64,000 nt of DNA, from positions 248,001 to 312,000 of the forward strand of contig JBDWCA010000015.1 of NCBI GenBank assembly GCA_039978075.1, written 5' to 3'. The notes under the pieces were generated by a model, which worked only from the letters and a program-made list of their open reading frames with translations, ran no database searches and had not been told where the DNA came from. The translations under genes and the position numbers were made by a program. The DNA comes from Anderseniella sp039978075 (GTDB lineage: Bacteria; Pseudomonadota; Alphaproteobacteria; Rhizobiales; Aestuariivirgaceae). Shown piece after piece: positions 18,900 through 26,454 of the stretch. Every line of letters begins with the position of its first letter. Position 1 is the first letter of the stretch.

Positions 18900-19283
18900 A
18901 TGACTACGCTTGCGCGTAACAAAGGCCGCTGGACCCCGCTTGCAGTTGCAGCTGCGGTGCTCGGCTTTGTAACCTGGTGGCCGATCGGCCTCGCCGTTAT
19001 TGCCTACATCATGTGGGGCGGCAGCATTGACGATCTGGCCCGCGAAGGAGTTGACCAGGTAAAGGCGGCAATCAAACCCGCCAACACTTCACCCCGTACC
19101 ACGGGAAGTGCGGCCTTTGACGCCTACAGGGCAGAAACCCTGCACCGCCTGGAAGAAGAACAGGCCGAATTCAACAGCTTCGTCACCAAGTTGCGGGATG
19201 CCCGTGACCGTGACGAGTTCGAACGTTTCATGTCGGACCGCGACATTGCAATCGAAGCCGAAAAGACCAGCGTCAAAAGCTGA
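18900..19283 (+). CDS. DUF2852 membrane protein
   Basis: The product is 127 residues. A hydrophobic segment at about 13-38 (WTPLAVAAAVLGFVTWWP) is followed by a linker and a charged C-terminal helix FDAYRAETLHRLEEEQAEF with an RDARDRDEFERFM tail. This is the hallmark layout of the DUF2852 family found across alphaproteobacteria; function unknown. GGAGGG lies a few bases before the ATG at 18900. A TTG at 18840 in the same frame is an unlikely start. A strong terminator follows. Confidence 0.88.
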   Translation: MTTLARNKGRWTPLAVAAAVLGFVTWWPIGLAVIAYIMWGGSIDDLAREGVDQVKAAIKPANTSPRTTGSAAFDAYRAETLHRLEEEQAEFNSFVTKLRDARDRDEFERFMSDRDIAIEAEKTSVKS

Positions 19284-19310
19284 TCTTCAAACAACCATTC
19301 CGAATGACGG

Positions 19311-19337
19311 GCCCGGACCTAGCGTCCGGGCTTTTTT
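19311..19337 (+). terminator. Intrinsic terminator after DUF2852 gene
   Basis: GCCCGGAC (19311-19318), a 5-base loop and GTCCGGGC (19324-19331) are followed immediately by six T. Confidence 0.93.
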
Positions 19338-19363
19338 GATGAGTTCCGCTAAACTTTCAACAA

Positions 19364-19774
19364 TCAGAAATTCTTCTTCTTACCGGATGAAACACTGAAC
19401 AGGGGTTTAATTTGAGCGCGGATCGTCTTGTTCTTCCACGGCACAAGACCATAATCGTTACACCATTTGGCCTTGAACACCTTGGGCTCGCCTTCAACCT
19501 TGAAAGAAAACGCGAGGCATTTGCCGCTCTTGCTCACCTTGCCACCGGTAAATACGCCAGGCACCTGCAATCTGATACGGCAATCCTTGCCCAGGAAAGC
19601 ATTGGTTGACTCATTCTTACCGCGGAAGCTGGCGGAAATCTTGTACCGTCCGGGCTTCGCCCAGCCGTGCCCACAATCAGCAGCTTCGGCATAGTTTGCG
19701 TCCGCAATCAGGAACACACCAGCCATACCGGCGGCGAGTACGGCATTTACGATGTTTCGCTTTATGAAAGTCAC
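19364..19774 (-). CDS. Small exported four-cysteine protein, unknown function
   Basis: The 136-residue protein starts at a GTG with GGAGG a few bases upstream. A signal peptide with core VLAAGMAGVFLIA ends near AEAAD. The mature part is basic, beta-rich looking and holds four cysteines (ADCGHG, KDCRI, GKCLAF, KWCNDYG) that could form two disulfides in the periplasm. The C-terminus is lysine-rich. I recognise no family. It is monocistronic and converges on the DUF2852 terminator. Confidence 0.65.
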   Translation of the reverse strand: MTFIKRNIVNAVLAAGMAGVFLIADANYAEAADCGHGWAKPGRYKISASFRGKNESTNAFLGKDCRIRLQVPGVFTGGKVSKSGKCLAFSFKVEGEPKVFKAKWCNDYGLVPWKNKTIRAQIKPLFSVSSGKKKNF

Positions 19775-20079
19775 AATCAGTCCTCCAGCCAGTCAGATTT
19801 TCAGAACAACCTATCTCAAGAGGTCTGACAGCGCCATACTTGTCGCGGAAACCCGGCAAACACCTAACACCTTTTGGAATCGGCAAGCGCGTGAGACGCT
19901 TAGTCGCCTTCCACGGCATTAAGAATTCGGACTGCCGCATAACCATCCGCAATTCGCAGCATTGCCGATGTTTGCAGACAGGAAGGTATTGCCCAATGCC
20001 GGTATAGCAGCTAGTCAAAGGAGTTCCTCGAGGCAGGCAAGACGCAGCTCCTCATTGCAAGAAAATGAAGGAAAAAAAC
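19775..20079. other. Intergenic region without recognisable gene
   Basis: These 305 bases separate the exported protein gene from the SDR gene, which are divergent, so they should hold both promoters. Apart from the ribosome-binding sites at the two ends I see no repeats, RNA fold or convincing reading frame. Confidence 0.4.
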
Positions 20080-20784
20080 ATGGACGTTTCAGGTAAGAAA
20101 ATCGTGCTGTTCGGAGGCACTTCAGGTATCGGTCTGGCAGCTGCCCGGCAACTGGCGGCACTTGGTGGTGAGGTCATTGCGATCAGCCGTGACCCAGGCA
20201 AGGCGGGCGATCCCGGCGCAGGTATCACCCTGAAACAGGGAGACGTACGCGACCGCGAGGCACTTCAGGCACTTTTCAAGGAGCTTGCTCCCTATGACGT
20301 CCTTATCAGCGCCGCCACCGGTGGCGACCGGGCGATCGGCCCGTTCCTGAGCATGGATATGGACGGTTTCAAGGGCTCGTTCGACAAGATGTGGGGCTAT
20401 GCCAACGTGGTTCGCTACGGCACCGAACATCTGGCCGACAATGGCTGTATTGTTCTGGTCTCCGGCACACCTGCCCGCAAGACCCGCCCGGGCCAGATCG
20501 CCATTGGTTCGGTTGGCGGTGCTGTCGAGGCTTTCGCGCGCGGCGTCGCACCGGAACTTGCGCCGAAGCGTATCAACGTCGTCTCACCCGGCCTGATCGA
20601 CACACCGATGGTCGGACTGAAAGGCGACGAGCGCACCGAGTTCTATGGCAAGGCGACCGCAAAGAACCTGATCCCGCGCGCAGGCACGTCAGATGAAGTT
20701 GCGCAAGGCATCGTCTTCGCTGTTCAAAACGAGTTCATCACAGGAACGACCATTGATGTCGACGGTGGCTTACTGCTGTCCTGA
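20080..20784 (+). CDS. SDR-fold protein lacking the catalytic Tyr/Lys
   Basis: The 234-residue Rossmann protein has the cofactor loop GGTSGIG near residue 12 and the usual VVSPGLIDTPM and DVDGGLLLS segments. Where YxxxK should stand, after the VSG serine, the sequence is GQIAIGSVGGAVEAF, with neither Tyr nor Lys. The Lin1944-like subgroup is known for just such a loss. It may bind NAD(P) without classical reductase chemistry. AAGGA at 20068-20072 lies 7 bases before the ATG at 20080, so I prefer that start to 20065. Confidence 0.8.
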   Translation: MDVSGKKIVLFGGTSGIGLAAARQLAALGGEVIAISRDPGKAGDPGAGITLKQGDVRDREALQALFKELAPYDVLISAATGGDRAIGPFLSMDMDGFKGSFDKMWGYANVVRYGTEHLADNGCIVLVSGTPARKTRPGQIAIGSVGGAVEAFARGVAPELAPKRINVVSPGLIDTPMVGLKGDERTEFYGKATAKNLIPRAGTSDEVAQGIVFAVQNEFITGTTIDVDGGLLLS

Positions 20785-20813
20785 GTGTTCCTCGGCGCTC
20801 GACCCGGAAGCGG

Positions 20814-21680
20814 TTACCAGCTCTTGAAGTCCAGGAATCCCTGACCGGTCCACACAAGGTCTTCGTCAACATCACCGATGTTGGCGGCGTCCTTACCGTC
20901 ATACTCGAACGCATTCAGCACGATACGGATGGCATTTAGCCGGGCCCGTTTCTGATCATTGGCGTCGAGCACCGTCCACGGCGCATGTTCGGTATCAGTG
21001 TGCCGGAACATGTCCGTGATCGCCCTGGTGTAGGCATCCCACTTGCGCACTGACTTGGTGTCTATGGGCGACAGTTTCCATTGTTTCAGGGGATTGGTCT
21101 TGCGCTCGTAAAACCGTTTCAACTGCTCCGGACGCTCAACCGTGAGCCAGAACTTGAACAGGTGGATGCCTTCACGCTCCAGCATGCCTTCGAATACAGG
21201 TGCTTCCATGAAGAAGTCCTGCACCTGATCTTCGCTGCAGAAACCGAACACGCGTTCGACACCGGCCCGATTGTACCAGGACCGGTCATAGAACACCATT
21301 TCGCCCTCGGTCGGCAGATGATCGATATAGCGCTGGAAATACCACTGGCCCTGCTCAACATCCGACGGTTTCGACAAGGCCACAGTGCGCGCCGCACGCG
21401 GGTTCAGGTTCAACTGGAAGCGCCGGATGGTGCCGCCCTTGCCGGCCGCGTCACGGCCTTCAAACACCATAACGACGCGTTCATTGTTCTCGCGCACCCA
21501 GCGCTGAAGCTTGACCAGTTCGATCTGCAGAACTTCGAGCTGGTCTTCATACTTTGACTTCTTGATCTTCTTGTCCCGGATGTAATCGCCATGCGGGAAA
21601 GTCTGTGCATCGATCTGCTCCGGGAGGTCGTCAAATTCCAGCGACCATAATTTTGCAGGTATCTTGTTTGCAGTCATCAT
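20814..21680 (-). CDS. ppk2: Polyphosphate kinase 2 (PPK2 class I)
   Basis: This 288-residue cytoplasmic kinase has Walker A FEGRDAAGKGGT near 71, the Walker B/lid region FYDRSWYNRAGVERV near 134 and KFWLTVERPEQ near 178. The single-domain length and GGTIRRF fit class I PPK2, which makes ATP or GTP from the diphosphate using polyphosphate. It lies tail-to-tail with the SDR gene and 17 bases downstream of the FAD enzyme on the same strand, so it may be co-transcribed with it. Confidence 0.93.
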   Translation of the reverse strand: MMTANKIPAKLWSLEFDDLPEQIDAQTFPHGDYIRDKKIKKSKYEDQLEVLQIELVKLQRWVRENNERVVMVFEGRDAAGKGGTIRRFQLNLNPRAARTVALSKPSDVEQGQWYFQRYIDHLPTEGEMVFYDRSWYNRAGVERVFGFCSEDQVQDFFMEAPVFEGMLEREGIHLFKFWLTVERPEQLKRFYERKTNPLKQWKLSPIDTKSVRKWDAYTRAITDMFRHTDTEHAPWTVLDANDQKRARLNAIRIVLNAFEYDGKDAANIGDVDEDLVWTGQGFLDFKSW

Positions 21681-21697
21681 CGATGCCCTTTAAAAAA

Positions 21698-23044
21698 CTA
21701 ACGCCATCTGTCCGCGGCACCATACCCCAGATAGGCCGCCTTGAGGTATTGAACCCGCAGAGATGGTAAAACGAACCGCCCTGGCAGTGATCGCATCATG
21801 GCCGGCAGCGCGTCCCGGTGCTTTGCGGTGCCGGCGATGACGTCAGCCAGCCGTTTGGCGGCGTAACTCGCCATGGCCACCCCGTTGCCGTGCCATCCAA
21901 ACGCACCGAAGACATTGTCCATGCCGTCAATCGGACCGGCAAAGGGCAACCGAGTCGACGTCATGCAAACCAGCCCGCCCCACGAGTATTCGGTCTCAAT
22001 GTGGGCCAGTCGGGGAAAAAAGCTGTCGAAGTCAGATCTCAGGGTGGCCTGAATGGCTTTCATGCCTTCAGGTGACGCGTCAGTGCCGCCGCGCCCGCCA
22101 AACATGAACCGGTTGTCGGGCAGCAATCTGAAATAGTGCAGCAGGTTGAGGGTATCATAAGACGGATCGGTTCGCGTCCAGCCCTGTGCCTTCAGTTCGT
22201 TGTCACTGATCGGCCGGGTTACGATGATCCGGGTCAGCGCCGGAAGCAGCCTGCCACCCACGGCTTGAGGCAGTGCCTCGTCGGTATAGCCGTTGCTGGC
22301 CACCAGAACAGTTTTTGCGGTCACCTGTCCATTGGCTGTCCTGAGTGTGTGGAGCCCCGCCTCTGAGGTCCAGTCCGTCACTTCGGACTTTGAAAACACA
22401 GTCACGCCGGAATCGATTGCCGCGCGTGCAAGGCCGCGGACATATTTCAGCGGATGCAGGCCGAACGTTATATCGCTTTGCAGACCGGCATGAAACGCGT
22501 CGCTGTCATTGCCGCGCGCTGCAAGCTCTTCGCGGTTCAAAAAAGTGGACCCGGCACCGAAAGTATCACGCAGGAATGCCTGCTCCTCTTTCAGGTCCCT
22601 GATCGCGGTTTCCTTGTGCGCCAGTTGCAGCTCACCGTGGCCGGTGCGATCCGCATCGATACCGTTGGCCGCGAGGAACTCACCGACGAAATCAACCGCA
22701 GCACGTTGTGCGGAGTAAAACTGTTTTGTTTCCTCCAGCCCGAAGCGTTTGATCATCTGGCCAAAAGATAGTTTCGACGAACCGGGGCAGCAGAACCCGC
22801 CATTGCGTCCCGATGCGCCCCATCCGATGTCACCGGCTTCCAGTACACACACGTTCAGCCCGTGGACTTGCGTCAGTTGCAGGGCAGCGTGCAGGCCCGC
22901 ATAGCCACCGCCAATAACTGCCACATCCGCTGTTCGGGCCCCGACAAGCGACTGTGTCGTACGGCCCAACGGGTCTGCAGATGCTTCCCAGTAGCTTGGC
23001 ACGTTGGTGGAAAAATCAAAGGCGGCGGGGTGATACAGTCTCAT
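21698..23044 (-). CDS. FAD-dependent amine/amino-acid oxidase (DAO family)
   Basis: The 448-residue protein begins MRLYHPAAFDF. The dinucleotide-binding motif VIGGGYAGLHAA is near 42, followed by GASGRNGGF, the segment typical of gamma-glutamylputrescine oxidase and related DAO enzymes. The C-terminal FAD contact is GWHGNGVAMASY. It likely oxidises an amine or N-substituted amino acid, releasing an aldehyde or keto acid. The ATG at 23044 gives family length; the frame continues upstream to 23116, but that extension resembles no DAO protein. Confidence 0.85.
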   Translation of the reverse strand: MRLYHPAAFDFSTNVPSYWEASADPLGRTTQSLVGARTADVAVIGGGYAGLHAALQLTQVHGLNVCVLEAGDIGWGASGRNGGFCCPGSSKLSFGQMIKRFGLEETKQFYSAQRAAVDFVGEFLAANGIDADRTGHGELQLAHKETAIRDLKEEQAFLRDTFGAGSTFLNREELAARGNDSDAFHAGLQSDITFGLHPLKYVRGLARAAIDSGVTVFSKSEVTDWTSEAGLHTLRTANGQVTAKTVLVASNGYTDEALPQAVGGRLLPALTRIIVTRPISDNELKAQGWTRTDPSYDTLNLLHYFRLLPDNRFMFGGRGGTDASPEGMKAIQATLRSDFDSFFPRLAHIETEYSWGGLVCMTSTRLPFAGPIDGMDNVFGAFGWHGNGVAMASYAAKRLADVIAGTAKHRDALPAMMRSLPGRFVLPSLRVQYLKAAYLGYGAADRWR

Positions 23045-23159
23045 GACCTGAAATCTGATGCGGCAGCCTGGCAACGTCAAGCAATGAAACAGGGCTTGCC
23101 AGACCATCACAAGCACCCGATAAACGATGGATTAGTGCGTAAACCCCGGTTCTCCGTCC

Positions 23160-24275
23160 ATGTCATTCAAACCGATCACATTGCTGGCCTGCCTGAGCAT
23201 CGCCCTTTTTGTTGCGGTTTCGTCGTGTGATGCACGTCCCGTCACCCGCGAACAGGGGTTGCACAAGATGTACGGTCAACTGGTGATCAAGGGGTTTGCC
23301 GGCATGACCGCAGGCGACAAGCGTGTGCGAACGGTGCGCAGGGCACTTGAGCAAAGTCTGCTCGGCGGTGTCATTCTTTTCCAGAAGAACATCAAGAACC
23401 CCAAGCAAGTCGCTGCATTGAATCAGGTTTTCCGAACAGCCGACACCCGATACACACCGATCATCGCGGTAGACGAGGAAGGCGGTGCTGTTGAACGCCT
23501 CACCCGCGGCAAGGGCTTCACCTACACACCGAGCCATTTCCGCATGCAGCAACGCAGCACCGTTGCCCAGGCCCGCAAGCGCTATGACGGCATGGCGAAA
23601 GAACTGGTCAGGGCCGGGTTCAACACCAATCTTGGGCCTGTGGTCGATCTGCGTCTCAACCCGAAAAACCCGGTCATAGCCCGCAATTACCGGTCGTTCG
23701 GCATCCACCCGCTTTATGTGGCACGCTATGCGCAAAGTTTCGTCGCCGCCCATGACGCCGCCCATATCGGCACGGCACTGAAGCACTGGCCGGGGCATGG
23801 GTCGTCGACCAAGGACAGCCATTTGCACTTTGTCGACGTGACCAAGCACTGGCAGCAGATCGAGATCGAGCCCTACCGCCGCCTGTTCGCCAATGGCTAT
23901 TCCGGCATGGTGATGACCTCGCACATCTATCACCGCGACTGGGGCAACGGCAACAACCTGCCGGCTTCCCTGTCGCCCGTCGCCATCAAGACCATGCTGC
24001 GCGATGACCTGGGGTTTGACGGCGTGGTGATCACCGACGATCTGCAGATGCGCAGCATCAGCTCAAAGCGCAAGCTGGATGAAGCCATCATCATGGCCCT
24101 GGCCGCAGGCAACGACATCGTGCTGATCGGCAACGTGCTGGCGCAGGCCCCGTCGGACCCGGAGTTCGCCGTCCGCGCCATAGCCCGCGGCGTCAGGGAA
24201 GGCCGGCTGAATTTCAAGCAGCTGTATCGGTCCTGGCAGCGGGTGATCGCCTATAAAGCCCGGCTGCGGCGGTGA
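23160..24275 (+). CDS. Glycoside hydrolase family 3, NagZ-like lipoprotein
   Basis: The 371 residues start with a hydrophobic signal segment and a probable lipobox VSSC (cysteine near 23). The GH3 barrel carries DEEGGAVERL, the NagZ signature KHWPGHGSSTKDSH (general-acid Asp/His dyad) and TDDLQM with the nucleophile Asp. NagZ removes N-acetylglucosamine from muropeptides in the cytoplasm. A lipid-anchored form would act on the envelope instead, so it may be a beta-N-acetylhexosaminidase of the periplasm. Single gene, followed by a thioredoxin. Confidence 0.87.
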   Translation: MSFKPITLLACLSIALFVAVSSCDARPVTREQGLHKMYGQLVIKGFAGMTAGDKRVRTVRRALEQSLLGGVILFQKNIKNPKQVAALNQVFRTADTRYTPIIAVDEEGGAVERLTRGKGFTYTPSHFRMQQRSTVAQARKRYDGMAKELVRAGFNTNLGPVVDLRLNPKNPVIARNYRSFGIHPLYVARYAQSFVAAHDAAHIGTALKHWPGHGSSTKDSHLHFVDVTKHWQQIEIEPYRRLFANGYSGMVMTSHIYHRDWGNGNNLPASLSPVAIKTMLRDDLGFDGVVITDDLQMRSISSKRKLDEAIIMALAAGNDIVLIGNVLAQAPSDPEFAVRAIARGVREGRLNFKQLYRSWQRVIAYKARLRR

Positions 24276-24343
24276 GGCAGCCTACGCCTTGTCATGACGA
24301 AACTTTGAATGCACACGGTCGTCAGATCGGCTATACACGCACT

Positions 24344-24736
24344 ATGGGCCTGATACCGAAAATCCTCGCTACCGCAGCTTTCCTGGGCCTGATGTCGCTC
24401 AGCGTCAACGCCGCAAATCTTGTGATGTTCGACCGCAAGGGATGTCCGTGGTGTGCCAAGTGGCATGCCGAGATTGGTGTGGAGGCATATAATGCCGGGC
24501 CGGAAGGCCGCGCAGCTCCCTTGCGGGTGCTGGATGTCGCCTCGCCGCGACCCAAGGACCTGAAAGGCATTGGCGGCGTTGTCGGCACGCCGACCTTTGT
24601 GCTTGTCGAAAACGGCCGAGAGATCGATCGAATGGTCGGCTATCCCGGCAAGCAGGTATTCTTCGGCAAGGTCCAGCTGATGCTCGACAAGCTGTCCGGC
24701 GCCGACAAGCAGTACAAGACTATCATTGTTCAATAG
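24344..24736 (+). CDS. Periplasmic thioredoxin-like protein (CPWC)
   Basis: The product is 130 residues with a signal peptide (LATAAFLGLMSLSVNAA). The redox motif CPWC is at 34-37 and a cis-proline is in VGTPTF. It is shorter than DsbA or DsbE and resembles SoxW-like or DUF-type periplasmic thioredoxins. The YeeE/YedE pair starts about 100 bases downstream on the same strand, so it may handle persulfides or keep the transporter cysteines reduced. That link is inferred from position. The frame is open upstream to 24272, but the ATG at 24344 gives a proper signal peptide. Confidence 0.8.
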   Translation: MGLIPKILATAAFLGLMSLSVNAANLVMFDRKGCPWCAKWHAEIGVEAYNAGPEGRAAPLRVLDVASPRPKDLKGIGGVVGTPTFVLVENGREIDRMVGYPGKQVFFGKVQLMLDKLSGADKQYKTIIVQ

Positions 24737-24839
24737 CCGGAACTGGCAGGCGCGCATTGATCTGTCGCATTGACGCGATCACCTGGTTTCCTCGAATGTG
24801 CGGACAGACAAATTCCTTTCTGCTGGAGGCTGCGCGCCC

Positions 24840-25271
24840 ATGAACTTCGATCTCACAAATTCCCTGTTCGGGCTGGCCGGCGGCATCCTGATCGGCCTGT
24901 CGGCAGCCCTTCTGCTGCTGGCCAATGGCCGCATTGCCGGGATCAGCGGTATTTCTGGATCGCTGATCGCCTTTAGATTGCCTGCCGCCTGGAGCGAAAG
25001 CCTGTTGTTCCTGGCAGGTCTCATCGCAGCCCCTGCCCTTTATGCGCTGTTAGTCTCACCGCCTGCCATCAACATAACCAGCTCGTTGCCGCTGCTGATC
25101 GCAGGTGGTTTACTGGTCGGCATCGGCTCGCGGTTGGGGTCGGGCTGCACCAGCGGGCACGGCGTGTGCGGCGTGTCCCGCCTCTCGAAGCGCTCCATAA
25201 CGGCAACGCTTACCTTCATGAGCATTGCCATCCTCGTCGTCACCATCTCCCGTCACCTGATCGCTGCCTGA
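24840..25271 (+). CDS. YeeE/YedE family sulfur-compound transporter, first half
   Basis: The 143-residue protein has four or so membrane helices. It ends in the family signature GSGCTSGHGVCGVSRLSKRS, whose cysteines relay thiosulfate or a related sulfur species through YeeE channels. It is half the size of E. coli YeeE; the other half is the next gene, 15 bases downstream. GGAGG lies 10 bases before the ATG. Import of thiosulfate or persulfide is inferred from family. Confidence 0.88.
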   Translation: MNFDLTNSLFGLAGGILIGLSAALLLLANGRIAGISGISGSLIAFRLPAAWSESLLFLAGLIAAPALYALLVSPPAINITSSLPLLIAGGLLVGIGSRLGSGCTSGHGVCGVSRLSKRSITATLTFMSIAILVVTISRHLIAA

Positions 25272-25286
25272 AAGGAGCACACCTCA

Positions 25287-25700
25287 ATGCGCAAACTTGT
25301 TGCCCTTCTTGCCGGTCTGATATTCGGCCTCGGCCTTGTGATCTCAGACATGATCAACCCGGCCCGCGTGCTCGGCTTTCTGGACCTGTTCGGCGGGGCA
25401 TGGGACCCGACGCTTGCCTTTGTGATGATCGGTGCCGTGCTAGTCATGGGCGCCGCGTGGTCCATCGCCGGCACTCGCAATGCACCGGTTTTCGGTGGTG
25501 ACATGCCCGGCGCTGCTTCCAGCATGATTGACGGCAAGCTCATCGGCGGTGCCGCCGTCTTTGGTCTCGGATGGGGCCTTGTGGGCCTGTGCCCCGGTCC
25601 GGCGCTGGCCGGCCTGCTGGTCGGTGGCATACCGGTTCTGGTGTTCATCGCAGCGATGATTGTCGGCATGGCCACGATGAATGCGGTCAACAAAGCCTGA
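25287..25700 (+). CDS. YeeE/YedE family (DUF6691) transporter, second half
   Basis: The product is 137 residues with four helices. It starts with LLAGLIFGLGLVISDMINPARV and contains GWGLVGLCPGPAL, the cysteine motif matching the second repeat of YeeE. It pairs with the preceding gene, and AAGGAG precedes the ATG. In many alphaproteobacteria such pairs sit beside a persulfide dioxygenase and an ArsR-type repressor; neither is present here. Confidence 0.88.
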   Translation: MRKLVALLAGLIFGLGLVISDMINPARVLGFLDLFGGAWDPTLAFVMIGAVLVMGAAWSIAGTRNAPVFGGDMPGAASSMIDGKLIGGAAVFGLGWGLVGLCPGPALAGLLVGGIPVLVFIAAMIVGMATMNAVNKA

Positions 25701-25791
25701 TTTTCAGCCTGTGCACAACTTCGCCTGTTGAATCCGGTTTTCGTCCTAGAAGTGCTAGGCTCAGCCACCATGTAACAGGGGAGCATTGTCG

Positions 25792-26454
25792 ATGACCGGC
25801 AAGATCATTACCGTTACGCAGCAAAAGGGCGGGTCTGGCAAGACCACACTGGCGGCTCACATTGCCGTCGCGTGCGCCTGCAACCGCAAACTCAAGACCG
25901 CCATTCTCGATACAGATCCGCAGGGCAGCCTCGGGCGCTGGTTCATGGCGCGCAAGGAAAACGCCAACGGGTCGGGACCTGACATGACCTTCCGCACCGC
26001 CAGTGCCTGGGGTGCACGTTATGAGGCACAGGCCCTGGCCGAAGAGCACGATATCGTGGTTATCGACACCCCGCCCAAAATGGGTGTGGACGGCAGACCG
26101 GCAATCGAAACAGCTGATCTGGTGGTGATCCCGGTCGCCCCGTCACCGGTCGACCTGTGGGCCACAGAACCCACCATCGAAATGACAAAGGGCGAGAAGA
26201 AACCTGCTTTGATGGTGCTCAACCGAGCCAACCAGCGGGCGCGTCTGACCGGTGAAATCGCCGAAGCATTAAAGGAACTGGGGACCACGGCAGCCGAAAC
26301 CATGATCGGCAACCGCATCATATTCGCATCGTGCATGGGCGATGGCCGCTCGGTCATGGAGAGCCAGCGCTCAGGCCCGGCGGCCCGCGAGATACTCGAG
26401 CTCACCCATGAAATCGTCCTGAGTCTGAAGCAGCAGGATGAAAGCCAGCATTAG
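25792..26454 (+). CDS. Orphan ParA/MinD-family ATPase
   Basis: The 220-residue P-loop protein has the deviant Walker A QKGGSGKTT near 11, Walker A' ILDTDPQGSLGRW and Walker B DIVVIDTPPKMG. No parB or parS partner is adjacent. Such short orphan ParAs position various cargoes on the nucleoid or membrane. Start: the ATG at 25792 has GGGGAG 8 bases upstream, better than a TTG at 25786. Its last four bases overlap the convergent SMP-30 fusion gene. Confidence 0.88.
   Translation: MTGKIITVTQQKGGSGKTTLAAHIAVACACNRKLKTAILDTDPQGSLGRWFMARKENANGSGPDMTFRTASAWGARYEAQALAEEHDIVVIDTPPKMGVDGRPAIETADLVVIPVAPSPVDLWATEPTIEMTKGEKKPALMVLNRANQRARLTGEIAEALKELGTTAAETMIGNRIIFASCMGDGRSVMESQRSGPAAREILELTHEIVLSLKQQDESQH

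Noticed and set aside
19677..20018. Minus-strand open frame of 113 codons overlapping the exported four-cysteine protein
   Set aside because: It overlaps a gene with signal peptide and ribosome-binding site, has no domain and a composition unlike neighbouring proteins.
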